A DNA stretch of 64,000 bases, from NCBI RefSeq assembly GCF_014633365.1, contig NC_068348.1:12356311-12420310 (forward strand). Reading direction: 5' to 3'. The position numbers and the translations under genes are program-made. This stretch comes from Diospyros lotus. Lineage: Eukaryota > Streptophyta > Magnoliopsida > Ericales > Ebenaceae. Shown here one piece after another: positions 18,574-30,245 of the stretch. The notes beneath the pieces are model-generated. The model was not told the origin of the DNA, searched no databases, and saw nothing but the letters and a program-made list of their open reading frames with translations. Every line of letters starts with the position of its first letter. The stretch's first letter is position 1.

Positions 18574-20934
18574 TGTAACGACCTATTAGAGGGCCCAGTA
18601 TTTATTCAAGAATTATTTAATTAATTGTTGAAGTATTTGATTAAGAGATTTTGCCAATTAATTATTTAATGTGGTAATTTAGAGATTTTGAAGGAAAAGA
18701 ATAGCATTTAATTCTTTTTAATTTTGGAGTTTAAAAGAATTTGCCAAGGTGACGATCTAGTAATTTTTAATTGAGAGAATAATATTTAAATAGCTTTTAA
18801 AGAGCATTTAATTTTAGTTATTTATTCTGAAAATTAAATACTAGGACATGAAGGTCATTTAGAAATTTGTTATTAGAATTTAATTATTAATTAAAGTCAT
18901 TGTGATTAAGGGATTAAGAATCCATATGAAAGGAGGATTGAGATATCCATACGTGAATAGGATTGTGATTGAGAAGTATCCTAGTTGTATTAGGAGATGG
19001 AGAGAAGGCTTTTAGGATTACTCTCTTTCTCTCTCTATATATAATCCCATAGCCATATTTTCTCCATGCCGTGGAGAACAGAGAGCAAGAAAGATAGCAG
19101 TGGGTTCAAGTTTTCCATAAGAGGAAATTGCTTAGCGAATCATTTAATCTGATAAGAGAGATTGAAAGGCAAGTATTCTTCCTATAATCTCTTCCATTAC
19201 AGGTTCATATCAGTTCTTCAGATTATTCTAGTTCTTTATTGAGTTCTTAGGTTTTATATCAGTCACAGTGCGTGTATATATGTATACGTAAATAGTGAAT
19301 GCATGAGATAGATGTGTATGAGTTATACAACGATTCTTCCAAATAGCATTGTTGAATCATCCTTAATGTTGCTTCATACCAGTTGGGATTCATGTTTCCA
19401 AGATTTATTCCAGAATGACATAGTTTCATTGAGTTTTGATGAAGAACATAGTCTCTGTAATCGTTCGTGTTCATAAAAAATAGTTCCAGACATCCGAATG
19501 TGTTCTTGATATCCGGATGGATTTTTCAAAACTTGTGAGTAGCATCCGGATGGAATAGAGTCTATCCGGATGAGTCAAAAAGTTTTCTGTGAGTGACATC
19601 CGGATGGCTTTCGCAATGTATCCGGATGAATTGTATGACATCTGGATGAGTCCAGTGCCTATTGTGAGTAATATCCGGATAACTCTTGTTAATATTCGGA
19701 TAGCCCAGTAATATCCGGATGCTTCGTTTTCATATCCGGATGTGTCTAGCAGTGATTGTGAGTAGTATCCGGATGTGCCTAGTTGTTGTAAGTGATATTC
19801 GGATGCTTTGTGTTGTATCCGGATGAGTTTAAGACTTTTTGTGAGTAATATCCGGATACCTTGTATCGTATCCAGATGTATCTAAAGTTCTTCGAGTATG
19901 ATATCTGGATGGTTTGTTTATACATCCGGATAGGTCAAGATAATATCCGGATGTCTCGCTTAATATTCGAATGCCTCCCTCAAAAGTTGAAATTCGTATT
20001 CAAATAGTCTCTTGTGGCATCCGAATGCCTCGGTGAGATATTCAGATGGCCAGAATCATATCCAGATGTCCTAATCCTTATCCGAATACTATTTTGGAAG
20101 TTCAAGAATCTTGGTATGACCAGCATTATTTTGTAAGATTATGGGCATACATTTTGGTATGAGTATTGAGCATGACTTTATATGGAGTACTACATATCTT
20201 ATGCCAACATTTATGTGAGCATTGTATTGCATTATGCCCGCCAGACAGCTTGTCCACGAGGATCCCATCAGTTTCAGTTTCAGTTCAGTTTATGAGTTGT
20301 CCGCCTGGGGGCCACCAGGGGGCTTATTGTCCACAGCATGTGCTTATAGTTTTTTTTTTTTTGTTTACAGGATTCAGATCAGTCAGGTATGTTTTATCAG
20401 ATTATGTGGGCCTGTGAGCCAAAGTTGCATACATGCATTTAGTTTACAGTTTATGTGCATTACATTTTTATGAATGCAATCAGACAGTGATTATTCAATA
20501 CAAGTTCAGTGAGTTATTTATCAGTATCGATATTCTTCGATTCAGCTTCAGTATTCTTTCCAGCTTATTATTTACTGAGCTTTGTAGCTCACATTGTACT
20601 CTTCATCCCTCTAGGTTTTAGCGAGAGAGTACCAGATATGGGGCCTAGTAGCAGTGGTCTATAGTGTGTGTACGTGGAGTTGCTCAAGATAAAAGATGTC
20701 TGAGAGTCTGTTGAGTTTTATAGTATTTTGTTAGTTTAGATTTATTTTATATTTTTAGCTGAGGGATTTTTCTCTTAGACAGAGTTTATGGTTCCAGTTT
20801 ATGTTGACTCAGAGTTTTTATTTCAGTTGATTGAGACATTCATTTATAATATCATATTTCAGTTTATCAGTTAGTTTTATTTTATTTTCCTGTGGCACCT
20901 CTTCTCGGTTAGTTCTAGGAGAGGGGGTGTTACA
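18574..20934 (+). repeat. Solo LTR B of a gypsy family, TSD CAAAA
   Basis: 2361 bp from TGTAACGACC to GGGTGTTACA, flanked by CAAAA (18569-18573 and 20935-20939). It holds a TATA-like stretch near 19037, a 600-bp array of ATCCGGAT palindromes and a 3' U5-like end. Same end motifs as LTR A but the interior differs, so it is another family or subfamily of the same lineage. Confidence 0.92.
19490..20100 (+). repeat. Array of ATCCGGAT palindromes
   Basis: About 23 occurrences of the 8-base palindrome ATCCGGAT or a one-base variant (13 exact by eye), spaced roughly 15-45 bases apart. They are often preceded by GTGAGTAATA or GTGAGTGAC and followed by G. The spacing is not a fixed tandem period. Confidence 0.92.
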
Positions 20935-21046
20935 CAAAAGCTTTCATCAGCTTTTCTGCAAAAGTTACTGCCCCAAAGTTTTATTTAAATGCTAATACAA
21001 AAGCGTTTAAGCTATGGAGCTTTGAAGCTCTTGGCATATCCAAACA

Positions 21047-21660
21047 TAGGGGTGTTCAAAAAAATCGGTGCATCGCGGAAACCTGCCCTGCCAAACCAAA
21101 CCAAACCAAACCGAACCAGTCGGTTTTTTTTTTTGCAGTCCAAAACGGTTTGGTGGTTATACAAACCGCACGGTTTGTGGTTTGTATGGTTGGCGGTTTG
21201 GTTTAAAACCAAACTGCCCAAGAAAATATAAAAAAAAATATAAAAAATATATTATTATAAAAATCACCCCAACAACCCCTACAACCCTTATTATTATAAA
21301 AATTTTATAATAATATATAACAAGTTTATAATAATATATAACTATTATAATTGCTAACAGATTATAATAGTTTATAATAATATATAATTATTCTTTTTAA
21401 TATTTTTATACTATATTATATGTTAATAGTTATTTTCAAACCGCGGTAAATCGCACCAAACCAGACCGCAAATGCGGTCTAGTTTGGTGCGGTTTGGCAG
21501 CACCAAAACTAGACCGCGATCTGGTTTGATTAGAAAACCGCATTAGCGGTTTGGCAGCACCAAAACCAGACCGCGATCTGGTTTGATCAGAAAACCGCAT
21601 TAGCGGTTTGGCTTGCTGAAAATGGTTCAGACTGGCCAAACCGCACCATGAACACCCTTA
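21047..21660 (+). mobile_element. hAT-type MITE, TSD TCCAAACA
   Basis: 614 bp with terminal inverted repeats TAGGGGTGTTCA and TGAACACCCTTA, and a perfect 8-bp TSD TCCAAACA (21039-21046, 21661-21668), the hallmark of hAT transposition. The interior is built of AAACCGC/GCGGTTT motifs, including a ~60-bp direct duplication (21500-21610). It has no transposase and is non-autonomous. Confidence 0.93.
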
Positions 21661-21799
21661 TCCAAACATATAACTAAATAAGTTTTCTAGCTTAAACGTT
21701 GTAGTAAAAGCTTAAAAGTGGTGAAACAACATTGCCAAATGAAGCCTAAATAACTTAAAAGTTATGCAATTTAAACGCTAATATAACAATGTTCGAGAA

Positions 21800-22200
21800 A
21801 AGCTAAGAGCCCACAGCTTTTGCAAAAATGCTGCCACCAGCTGATTGTGTTGACTAAGTCATTTACAATTTTATCCTCCAATATTTTTAATATGTATGCC
21901 CTTATCCCTCTCTGCTATCTCTCTCCCATCTCTTCCCTTCGCATATGCCATTATCGCACCCATCCTCAATTACCGCCCTCGCCCAACTCGATCGTCGTAG
22001 CCCTCGCAAGCTGCCCAATGTCGTCACCCTTCTCCTTGGTTGCGCCATCATCTCTATTACTTCTAGATCCGCCAAGCCCCCATCTGCTTCAAGTTATCCT
22101 CCATCGCCGGCCATCTGTTGCCCCATTGGCCGTCGACCCCACCCTCATATCCTTCGTCCATGCTTTGCCTCCCTTTTTTCCTACTGTCGTTGGTGTGTAT
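21800..22200 (-). repeat. Right arm of a possible foldback element
   Basis: Its reverse complement resembles 18187-18573 plus 20935-21000 (shared ATCAGCT, GCAAAAG, GTTGACTAAG and C-rich GCCGCC blocks). Two overlapping open frames (21820-22287, 21945-22214) are Ser/Pro low-complexity peptides without a family signature. Confidence 0.4.
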
Positions 22201-22439
22201 ATATATATATATAATATTATATATTTATTATTATTGTTATATAACATATATAATATATATAATAATATTATATTAATATATTTTTAATAATTATATATAA
22301 TTTATCAACATCTAATGTTAAAATTTTACATAATTTAACATGATATTTTTATATTTTTATCAAGTTGTAATAGTTTATCAGTTCTTTTAAACTAAATACA
22401 TAATTATTAATTGATAGTTTAAAAAAACATTTATTCAAA

Positions 22440-22534
22440 TATATTATCAGTTTAAATATTATCTAATTCTATAATCAGTTTGAACGCTACCTAATTTAAA
22501 AGTTATAAAAATAAAACTTAGTTAAACTAAGCAT
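22440..22534 (-). repeat. Right terminal inverted repeat of the Harbinger element
   Basis: The reverse complement reads GCTTAGTTTAACTAAG, then a T-rich tract, ACTTTTAAATTAGGTAGCG and TTCAAACTGATTATAG, matching the left arm in order. Confidence 0.75.
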
Positions 22535-23540
22535 TAAGGTTGAGATGTTGACAATGAGGCAATCATATATTATTGTTTTAATCAACTATTCTTCGTGCAA
22601 TTGAACAGTGAGATGTTGAACATTGGTTTTAAAGCAGGTGCTAAGACCATTATATCTTGTGTCTGTTTCGTTTAAGGGTCTTTTAACTAATTTCTTCTAT
22701 ATAATAATGTTTAAAGCCACATATTAATTTAAAAAAAAAAACAAACAAACTTTTACCTCTGTCGCAAGCTAGGCTGTAATGCACATAGACAAAGAAAGAT
22801 GATTACGCTTTGGTGTTCCAAACTATTTTGCTTTGTTCAAGCGTACATGTTCAACTACAGTACACTCAAGGGTAACGAATTGAAGAGAAGAGGTAAGTGA
22901 TTGGCTTATGACCCAAATTGCTTATTTATCAAGATTTGGATAACTACTACATTCATATATAGCCTAACAACCCATTAGAAAGAAGAAAAAACAATATTAA
23001 AAGAAAATCTTATCATCATCCTCCTCTCAAGTTTTAATTACACAAAGTTCTGTTGTGCTTGCATGAAATAACTCTCATCTTGTACGTTCGTAATTTTTTT
23101 TTATGAGATTATTATATCTTATGTTATGTCTAAGAGATGATATTAGAATGTTTTTAAAATTAATAAATATTTGTTGGGAACAGGTCTATTGAAAAATTAT
23201 TGTTTTGTGGTGGTTCTTTTAGCTATTTTGTGATGGTTCTAACCCTTAAAAAGTAGTTGTTGCATCATGACAATTTTTTTTAACTATTTTGTTGTGGTTT
23301 TGATCCCCTCCAAATGACTTGGCAGGGGCTCTTGGAACCACCATGGCTATGGCCATTGTGGGTTATTTTGCACTGATTTTTTAGTATGTGTCGAAGAAAT
23401 TACTATAAAATATTTATATTTTATAGTTATTTTGAGGTACCTTAAAATTTTTACGCAAGTCATAAGCAGTTTCCATTGAGACCAAACTCCCTAGAAGAGT
23501 TTTCGGGACAAGACTCACCCAAGGCCTAGAGTTCCCTAGG
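22535..23540. other. AT-rich DNA between Harbinger and chromovirus, nothing recognised
   Basis: No coding frame, LTR end or inverted repeat that I can support. A loosely repeated phrase (TATTTTGTGATGGTTCT / TATTTTGTTGTGGTTTTG) occurs around 23220-23300. Confidence 0.5.
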
Positions 23541-24474
23541 TTGGTCTAACTTCTTAATCATCATCGGTATACATATCTTAACCTCAAAACTCGTGCCTTG
23601 GCTAATTTGCTGACAAAATTGTTTAAAAAATTAATAAAATCAAATTTCCCAAATTTTCATAATTTTTTTCTATTTTTTTTTTCCTTTTTTCCTCTTTTTT
23701 CTTTTTTTTTCTTACCTCCATATGCCCGTACCCACGCGCCTTGTGCGTGCTCCCATGCGCTCGAAGCCTGTTGTCTTCTCTAGCTTTCTCCTTGTTGTCG
23801 ACGATTGGTTTTACCTTGCTTTCTTTGATTTTCTTCCTCCATCTTGGCCTATTTCTTCTTTCGAACACAATGGCGCATGATAATTCTGGCTGGAACGCCT
23901 TCAATTTGGCCATTAAACCTCGGCTCTGACAACTTCTCAATTTTTCGGCAACGTTTAAAACCACCTCAAATCGACACAAACCTTGCTCAAACTTTCCAGA
24001 ATTAATCTCCACAACCTGGAGAATAAAAGCATCTTAACTAAACTCTCAAACTTTCCCTCAATTGCTCGGATTACACGATTTAATTTCTATAAAACCCTCA
24101 GCCTTTTCTCGGCTATTTATAGTCGTTTCCGACCGCATCTCCAGCCAATCTTGGCCTCGCCTTGCATCGCAAGGTCTATTCCTTAGGCCATGATGGCCTA
24201 GCCTCCCTCAAACGGATGAGATTTGCTCCCATTGCCCGCGGCTAGTGCGATCGTTAACTGCTATTGCAAGTTTTGCACTTGCTTTGCAGTTATGCCCTTC
24301 TTCTTCCTATTTCTTGCACTTTTACCCCCTTGCCCTCAAGTCCTCAAGTTCCCAAAATTCACACTAAATCCCCATAACTTTGAAAATTACACTTTAGCCC
24401 CAAAATTTTGAAAAATTTTACTTATGCCTCAAAACAATTATACTTAAGTCCTTAAGAAATTTTCAGGTATTACA
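23540..24474 (-). repeat. 3' LTR of the chromovirus, truncated
   Basis: The minus strand starts TGTAATACCTG at 24474 and parallels the 5' LTR from 32034 for about 935 bp (shared T/C-rich stretch, CTTGCTTTCTTTGATTTTC, GATGGCCTAGCCTCC). Similarity then stops near 23540; the remaining ~850 bp of LTR are missing. Confidence 0.75.
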
Positions 24475-24488
24475 TTCACCCTCCTTAA
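24475..24488 (-). promoter_or_regulatory. Polypurine tract of the chromovirus
   Basis: The minus strand reads AAGGAGGGTGAA immediately before the 3' LTR start TGTAATACC, the position and composition of a plus-strand primer. Confidence 0.7.
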
Positions 24489-24879
24489 AGAAATTTCATC
24501 ATCGAAATACACTCAACTGATCAAATAACTAAGGGAGAACACAACCTATTACCTTATTTTGAATAATCCTGTCTGAGGCAAAACATTGTCATTGGCTCCT
24601 TTCTCAAGTTGATAGATACTACCCTCAATTATTGATAATATCCTCATCTAAATACTTCAATCACATATCAAATATCTTAATTTGCATTTACCACACGTCC
24701 AATGTTTACAAGGTATGACGTGTTTTTCACATAATTTCCTGTTGTAGCTCTTCATAGGTAGTTACACATATCCTAAAATAATCTACACCACTCCATGAGT
24801 TTAACATATCATCTATAATCATCTATTTATGTACAAGATCTTTGGTACAATTTTTTAAAAATTGTAAGAATTCTCTATT

Positions 24880-26330
24880 CTATTTCCATTTCCTCAAACA
24901 ATTGAGGGTATTTCTTCTTAATTATATCCTTGAGTTCCCACATTACCTCTTTCTTAGTGTGATTTCTCCATTGAATTTTTACAAAAGGAATTTATTTATT
25001 CCTTAAAACTTGGTTGCGATGGTCCAAGATTTGTTCAGATAATTCTAGATAAGTTAAATTATCTTTCAGCTTGATTGTCTCTACCCGAATTTCATGAGTT
25101 GGATCAGATATATGCCTCCAAAGTTGAGACACATGAAAAACATCGTGAATGTTGGACAAGATAAGAGGAAGTTCCAGGCGATAAGCTAGAGGCCTAATTT
25201 GTCTTATAATCAGATAGGGTCCTATATACCGAGGTTTTAATGTACCTTTCTTTCTCCCTCGCATTGCCAAATGTTGAGGTGATACTTTCAAGTATACCTG
25301 ATCTCCTACCTCAAACTCCAAATCTTGCATTCTCTTATTCGCATATGACTTCTGTCGACTTTGTGCAACTCGAATCTTTTCTTGGATTAACTGAATATTT
25401 TCTGTGGTTTGCTGCATAAGCTCAGGTCCCAAAATTTACCTTTTTCATATTTAAGTCCAACATATAGGTGATCGACACTTTTTTTTCCATATAGAGCCTC
25501 ATAAGGTGCCATCCTAATGTTGTCATGGTAATTGTTATTATATGCAAATTCCACTGACGACAGGTGCTCTTTCCAACTACCTTTAAAATCTAGGGCACAA
25601 TACCTCAATATATCTTCAAGCATCTGCATGGTCCTTTCAGATTGCCTATCGGTCTATTGGTGATAGGTTGTACTAAGTTTCAATTGTGTCCCCATGCATT
25701 CCTATAAGCTTCCCCAAAATCTCGAGGTGAAGCTCGGATCTCGGTCGGAGACTATGCTTATTGGTGTGCCATGGAGTCTAACTATTTCTCCAATGCATTG
25801 TTCTGCAAACTTTTGTACCAGCCTATCCATTCGCGTAGGCAATAAGTGTGCTGACTTTGTCAGTCTATCCACGATGACCCAAATTGCATCATTACCTCTC
25901 CGAGTCTTTGGAAACCTTGTCACAAAATCCATTGTGACATGCTTCCACTTCCATTCAGGGATGTCTAAGGGTTTCATTAGCCTTGCTAGCTTCTAATGCT
26001 TAACTTGACCCTTTGGAATGTATTGCATTGAGCCACTTTTCTTGCTACACTTGTCTTCATTCCTAGCCACCAGTAGATCTCCCGAAGATCCCTATACATC
26101 TTTGTGGCTCCCAGGTGTACTACATATTAAGCTCTGTGGGCCTCATCTAGAATTTTGTCTCAATTCTCGAAGATTAGGCACGCATATCCTTTTTCAAAAT
26201 CTGAGAATACCATCTCGCATCTCAAAGTCGGGATTCTTGAGTTAGCCATGCTCATCTACCCATAAATTCATGCGCTTGTCACCCACACTGGCCTCTTGTA
26301 TCTCATTCACCAAATCCAACTGAACTGTCA
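24880..26330 (-). pseudogene. Chromovirus integrase and chromodomain, broken
   Basis: A zinc-binding N-terminal region is visible in fragments (26260-26030: EAHRA, HLGATKMYRDLRE). The catalytic core gives Asp in [13 protein letters not shown] (25940s), Asp in SDRDPSF and Glu in QSERTMQMLED, so D, D and E are all present although separated by breaks. The C-terminal part (25432-24992) has FEVGDQVYLKVSP, a GPY/F-like YIGPYLI and FHVSQLWRHI. It continues past a stop into a chromodomain (VKIQWRNHTKKEVMWELKD, about 24975-24910). Integrase inserts cDNA; the chromodomain targets histone-marked chromatin in this group. Stops near 24990 and frameshifts (25387-25435, 25630-25700) inactivate it. Confidence 0.85.
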
Positions 26331-26449
26331 TGCTAGTAATAAAGACAGATGATTCCTTTGGCACTACACTTACTGGCAATTGGCTAAAAGCCTTCAATAG
26401 TCGCCATCATCTTGGCCATAATAGTAGGCGCATTTCTATTCAAAGCATC

Positions 26450-27745
26450 GGCCACCACATTGGCCCGCTCCGGGTGATACTAAATGGTGCAGTCATAGTC
26501 TTTATGGAATTCCATCCATCGTCCCTGCCTAAGGTTCAACTTCTTTTGCGAGAACACATACTTCAGGCTCTTGTGGTCCGTGAACACTTCAAACATTTTG
26601 CCGTACAGGTAGTGTCTCCATAGTTTTAGAGCATATACTACTGTTCCAAATCGTGTGTTGGGTAGTTCACTTCGTGTCTTTTTAACTGACATGATCCATA
26701 TGCAATCACTCGACCGTGTTGCATTAATATGTAACCTAGACCTTTTTTCGAGGCATCCGTATATATGACACATCCTCTAGGCCAACCTGGCATGGCTAAG
26801 ACTAGTGTTGAAGTCAGTCTAGCCTTAAGCTCTTAAAAGAGCTTCTCGTATTTGACAGTCCATTCGTATTTGACTCCCTTCTACATAAGCCTTATCAGAG
26901 GCGCGGTTATCTTTGAAAATCCCTCCATGAATCTTCGATAGTAGCCTGCCAATCCTAGGAAACTTCACACCTTAGTTAAATATTGGTTGGCTGCTTCCAC
27001 CTTTTGAACTGCCTCAACCTTGGCTAGATCCACGGCCAGATCCACTGTGATTCCCTCGGCCGATATCACATGTTCCAAAAAATGCCACATGGGATGACCA
27101 GAACTCGCACTTGAAAAATTTGGCATACAACTGGTGCTCTCTAAGGGTTTCCAACACTATTCTCAAATGTTTCTTATGATCATTCTCATATGGAGAGTAT
27201 ATCAATATGTCATCAATAAATACAATCACGAACTTATCCAAATAAGGCGTAAATACTCAGTTCATGAGATCCATAAATGCAGCTGGTGCATTGGTAAGAC
27301 CGTACGACATTACTAAGTACTCAAAATTCCCATATTGAGATTGAAATACCATCTTTGGTACATCATCGGGCTTAATCCTCAATTGGTAGTATCCAGATAT
27401 CAAATCAATTTTCAAAAATACTTTCGCTCCTTGAAGCTGATCAAATAATTCATCAATTCATGGGAGCGGGTACTTATTCTTCACAGTGACCTTATTTAAT
27501 TGATGGTAATCGATGCACATTCTCAGACTTCCATCTTTTTTCTTTAGAAATAATACCAGTGCGCCCCATGGTGACATACTCAACCTAATGAATCCTTTAT
27601 CAGTCAGCTCCTACAATTGACTCTTCAATTCTCTCAACTCGGCTGGTGCTATACGGTATGGTGGTATTGATATAGGTTGCATTTCGAGCATCAAGTCGAT
27701 GGAAAATTCGATCTGCCTAGGAGGTGGCAGTCCCAGTAGATCTTC
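26450..27745 (-). pseudogene. Chromovirus reverse transcriptase and RNase H, broken
   Basis: Minus-strand fragments show the RT palm with the catalytic FIDDILIYS (about 27220-27194) in the open stretch 27241-27014. RNase H follows (26773-26480) with [25 protein letters not shown] and LRQGRWMEF. Frameshifts and stops separate the pieces. The DNA on the other strand has many short open frames that are only shadows. Confidence 0.85.
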
Positions 27746-28330
27746 TGGAAACACATCTTAGAATTCTTGTACAATCCGCACTTCCTCGACCTTAGGAGTC
27801 TCATGTTCCACTAATTGAGCACTAACTAGGTACCCATATGCCCCTTTGTTCATTAGTTTGACCGCTTTATGTGCCGAAATTATTCTCCTTTCCTTGGGAT
27901 TACTCTGTCCCCAAAATTTGACCAGTTCTCCCCTGGACTTTCTTATGGTCATTGTTTTCCTCCGATAATCCACACCGGCATCATATTTGGATAAAAAGTC
28001 CATCCCTAAGATGACGTCTAAGTCTTTCACATCTAACAGTATTAAGTCAGCTTGAAATTTATCGCCGCTTATGCCAATCTTGAAATTTTCAATTAGCTGC
28101 GATGTCTCCATGGTTTTTACCATAGGGGTTGAAATAATCATCAAATACCCTAAAGGTTTAACCTCCATCCCCAAATCTATGGCCAATGCATGCAAAATAA
28201 ATGAATGTGTAAACCCTGAGTTTATTTATGCGTGCACAAGGGTTTTCAGTATAAGAAACGTACCTTGTATGACTGCAGGATCTGGCTCTACATCTTCCTT
28301 TGTCGGATTGAAGACATGTCCCTGACAGGT
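27746..28330 (-). pseudogene. Chromovirus aspartic protease, broken
   Basis: The protease core reads stop-INSGFTHSF (about 28230-28200): the catalytic Asp of the usual D(T/S)G triad is Asn and a TAA lies two codons upstream. Downstream, 28195-27758 stays open with LDVILGMDFLSKYDAGVDY, the conserved protease flap/C-terminal segment. It would have cut Gag-Pol; loss of the Asp alone removes activity. Confidence 0.8.
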
Positions 28331-28379
28331 TCCACAAGATTCTCCTATCTTCTCAGCTTGCTCACCAGCCTATCCAACT

Positions 28380-29463
28380 TTTAGCCTCTTTGGATAGTTC
28401 CGTGCGATGTGCCCTGGTTACTCACACTTATAGCATATGATCCTCCCCAGGCTTCCTACAGGAGGCGTTTCCTTCCTCTTGGGGCAGTCTCTTCCCATGT
28501 ACCCTTCTTCCCCACACATGAATAAATGAATTGACTTTACTAAGCATTTCCTCCCTTGGTGGTTCTTCTTGCATTGGGGCCACTGCTTGCCACCCTGAAA
28601 ATTTCTATTCCTTGGTCTGAGCTCTGAGTTCTCTTTTGTCTCCTCGAACCTTATCAATCTCACCCGAAGGAGATTTCTTTTCGTGGTTAGAGCTCGGTTC
28701 AAAGCTTCGTCGTAGGTGTCAATGGACCAAGTACTCAAAGCTTGCTGTAACTCCACCTGTAGTCCTGACAAGAACTTTTGTGCCTTCTTCCATTCATCCG
28801 CCTCGTACATCGGCACATATTTTATGATTTGGGTAAATTTTGTGTTGTACTGGGTTACCATCATCTCCCCAAATTACCTTAAGTTCATAAACTCCCAACT
28901 TTTTTCTTGTCTCCAACTCTAAGAAAAATATTTTGCATTGAAGGCTTCCTTGAATACCTCTCACGTCACTGCCTGAGCCTGAGTAGACCCTGACCCTTGT
29001 CCCAAATTGGAATGAGATTGCTACAAAGCTTGCCCCATGGTTTGCCATCATTTCCTGGCTTTTTATTCTAGCATAAAGGTGGCGCAATTACTTTCTCCAT
29101 GTCACCATATTGCAAGTGCCAAAGTAATTTCTTTATCTGCTCCAGCCAATATTCGGCTATGTTGGGGTCATCACTTGGTTTTTCCTTAAACGCAGGTGGT
29201 CGTTACCTTCGGTATTACTCCAACATGTTTTTCGCATGCCTGGTTGGTTCTTCTTTGGTCACATAGGTTAGGAGATTCTCCATGATTCTTTTCATCCTAT
29301 CCAATCGTTCTTCTGAGATAGTGAATTCCTTTACTCGTTCCTCACTCCTTACACTGCTATTATCGTGGTGATTGTAGTGACATATTTCATTATCATTGTC
29401 GTCTTTGTTTCTTCGGTTGGGGGTGATAGGAGCCTTGTTTCCTTATTGCCTAGTGGTAACCAT
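28380..29463 (-). pseudogene. Chromovirus gag, broken
   Basis: ATG at 29463-29461 with a stop six codons in, then a frame with RMKRIMENL and WLEQIKKLL. After frameshifts, 28864-28418 is open with the capsid motif YNTKFTQIIKYVP and FLSGLQVELQQAL. Two zinc knuckles are visible but damaged: the first lacks Cys1 and its His is Tyr (FMCGEEGYMGRDC); the second has a stop and its last Cys is Tyr. Confidence 0.8.
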
Positions 29464-29657
29464 CTATAAGGAAAGAAAAATGAAATCTCATTCTACGAAA
29501 AATCTTTTTCTAAAAAAGAATTTTATTACATCACAACCCTTCGGCTAAGTATAACATACGATAACCGAAAAAACAATTACAAGCATTAGACAACTAATAG
29601 GAGGAAATTTATTCGTGGCTCCTATTTCTTTTTCTAGGGATCAGCTGACTTCCAGAC

Positions 29658-30125
29658 CTATGCATTGTTAATAGCCTTGTCATCCTCGGACTCTGCTGTT
29701 GGTCCATCATGGTCATCGTACTCGATCACATCCTCCTCGTCTGAGCTTATTTCAACGACCTCAACGTTGTTTCCTTCCTCTAGATTCCTTTGATTATCTA
29801 GATTTGCTTTTTCCTCCAGAACTTCCTCAACTAATTGCGCGACATGCTCAAGAAGTTGTTCGCAAAAGAAGTAAAATGATTCATAGTTGCTTAATTGCTG
29901 GATCCATTCCGCAATAGCCCTCCAATCTCTCTTGAGATGGTTTATCAGGAAATTGACCTGAACATGCATCAGGTTGGGTTGTAGGTAATTGTTTGGGGGT
30001 ACGTCCTCTATGATACCTTCAAGCACATTAAGGTACCCAAAGAAATCAACAACCATCGGTCCCGTTGCCTCTAACCGTTGTATCCAGTGTGTCACCCAAA
30101 ACTATTCGAGATAGTTACCTGCCAT
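29658..30125 (-). pseudogene. Extra ORF between PBS and gag of the chromovirus
   Basis: The frame starts at ATG 30125-30123, has one TAG (30104-30102), then 145 open codons to 29658. The protein has a predicted helical N-terminal part (HWIQRLEATGPMVVDFFGYL, LINHLKRDWRAIAEWIQQL) and an acidic tail (EISSDEEDVIEYDDHD). It precedes gag by about 190 bases in a different reading context, so it would be a separate small protein. I recognise no family. Only one lesion in 155 codons, against many in gag-pol, is notable. Confidence 0.6.
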
Positions 30126-30231
30126 ACTATTATTCCAATAATTCCCTCGATCAATATCCGTAACTAAAATTGTCTAAACCTTGAAATCATAAATCCCCTA
30201 TCAATATCTCCTATGTCTTCAAGTAAGGTTT

Positions 30232-30243
30232 GCTCTTATACCA
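30232..30243 (-). promoter_or_regulatory. Primer binding site of the chromovirus
   Basis: The minus strand reads TGGTATAAGAGC, one base off the tRNA-Met type TGGTATCAGAGC, two bases after the LTR end GTTACA. Confidence 0.8.
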
Positions 30244-30245
30244 AC

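Larger units (their letters stand above)
11696..22534 (-). mobile_element. PIF/Harbinger DNA transposon, decayed, with nested insertions
   Basis: Long terminal inverted repeats start GGCTTAGTTTGGC at the left and, reversed, GCTTAGTTTAACTAAG at the right. They continue in both arms with TTTAAATTAGGTAGCGTT (left from about 11769; right near 22475-22505). A TTA trinucleotide flanks both ends (11693-11695, 22534-22536), the usual Harbinger TSD. The element contains a DDE transposase relic and a Myb/SANT-like protein relic on the minus strand. It has been enlarged by two solo LTRs, a hAT MITE and probably a foldback element. The end base is uncertain by about one position. Confidence 0.8.

Noticed and set aside
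18115..18589. Open frames on both strands in GGC-rich DNA
   Set aside because: Simple-sequence composition, no conserved motif, part of an inverted repeat arm.
19490..20100. CRISPR-like array
   Set aside because: Repeats are 8-base palindromes with irregular spacing in a plant LTR; no constant 25-40 base repeat and no cas genes.
23598..24012. Open frames on both strands in a T/C-rich stretch
   Set aside because: Part of the chromovirus 3' LTR; the same low-complexity frames appear in the 5' LTR copy (31285-31606).
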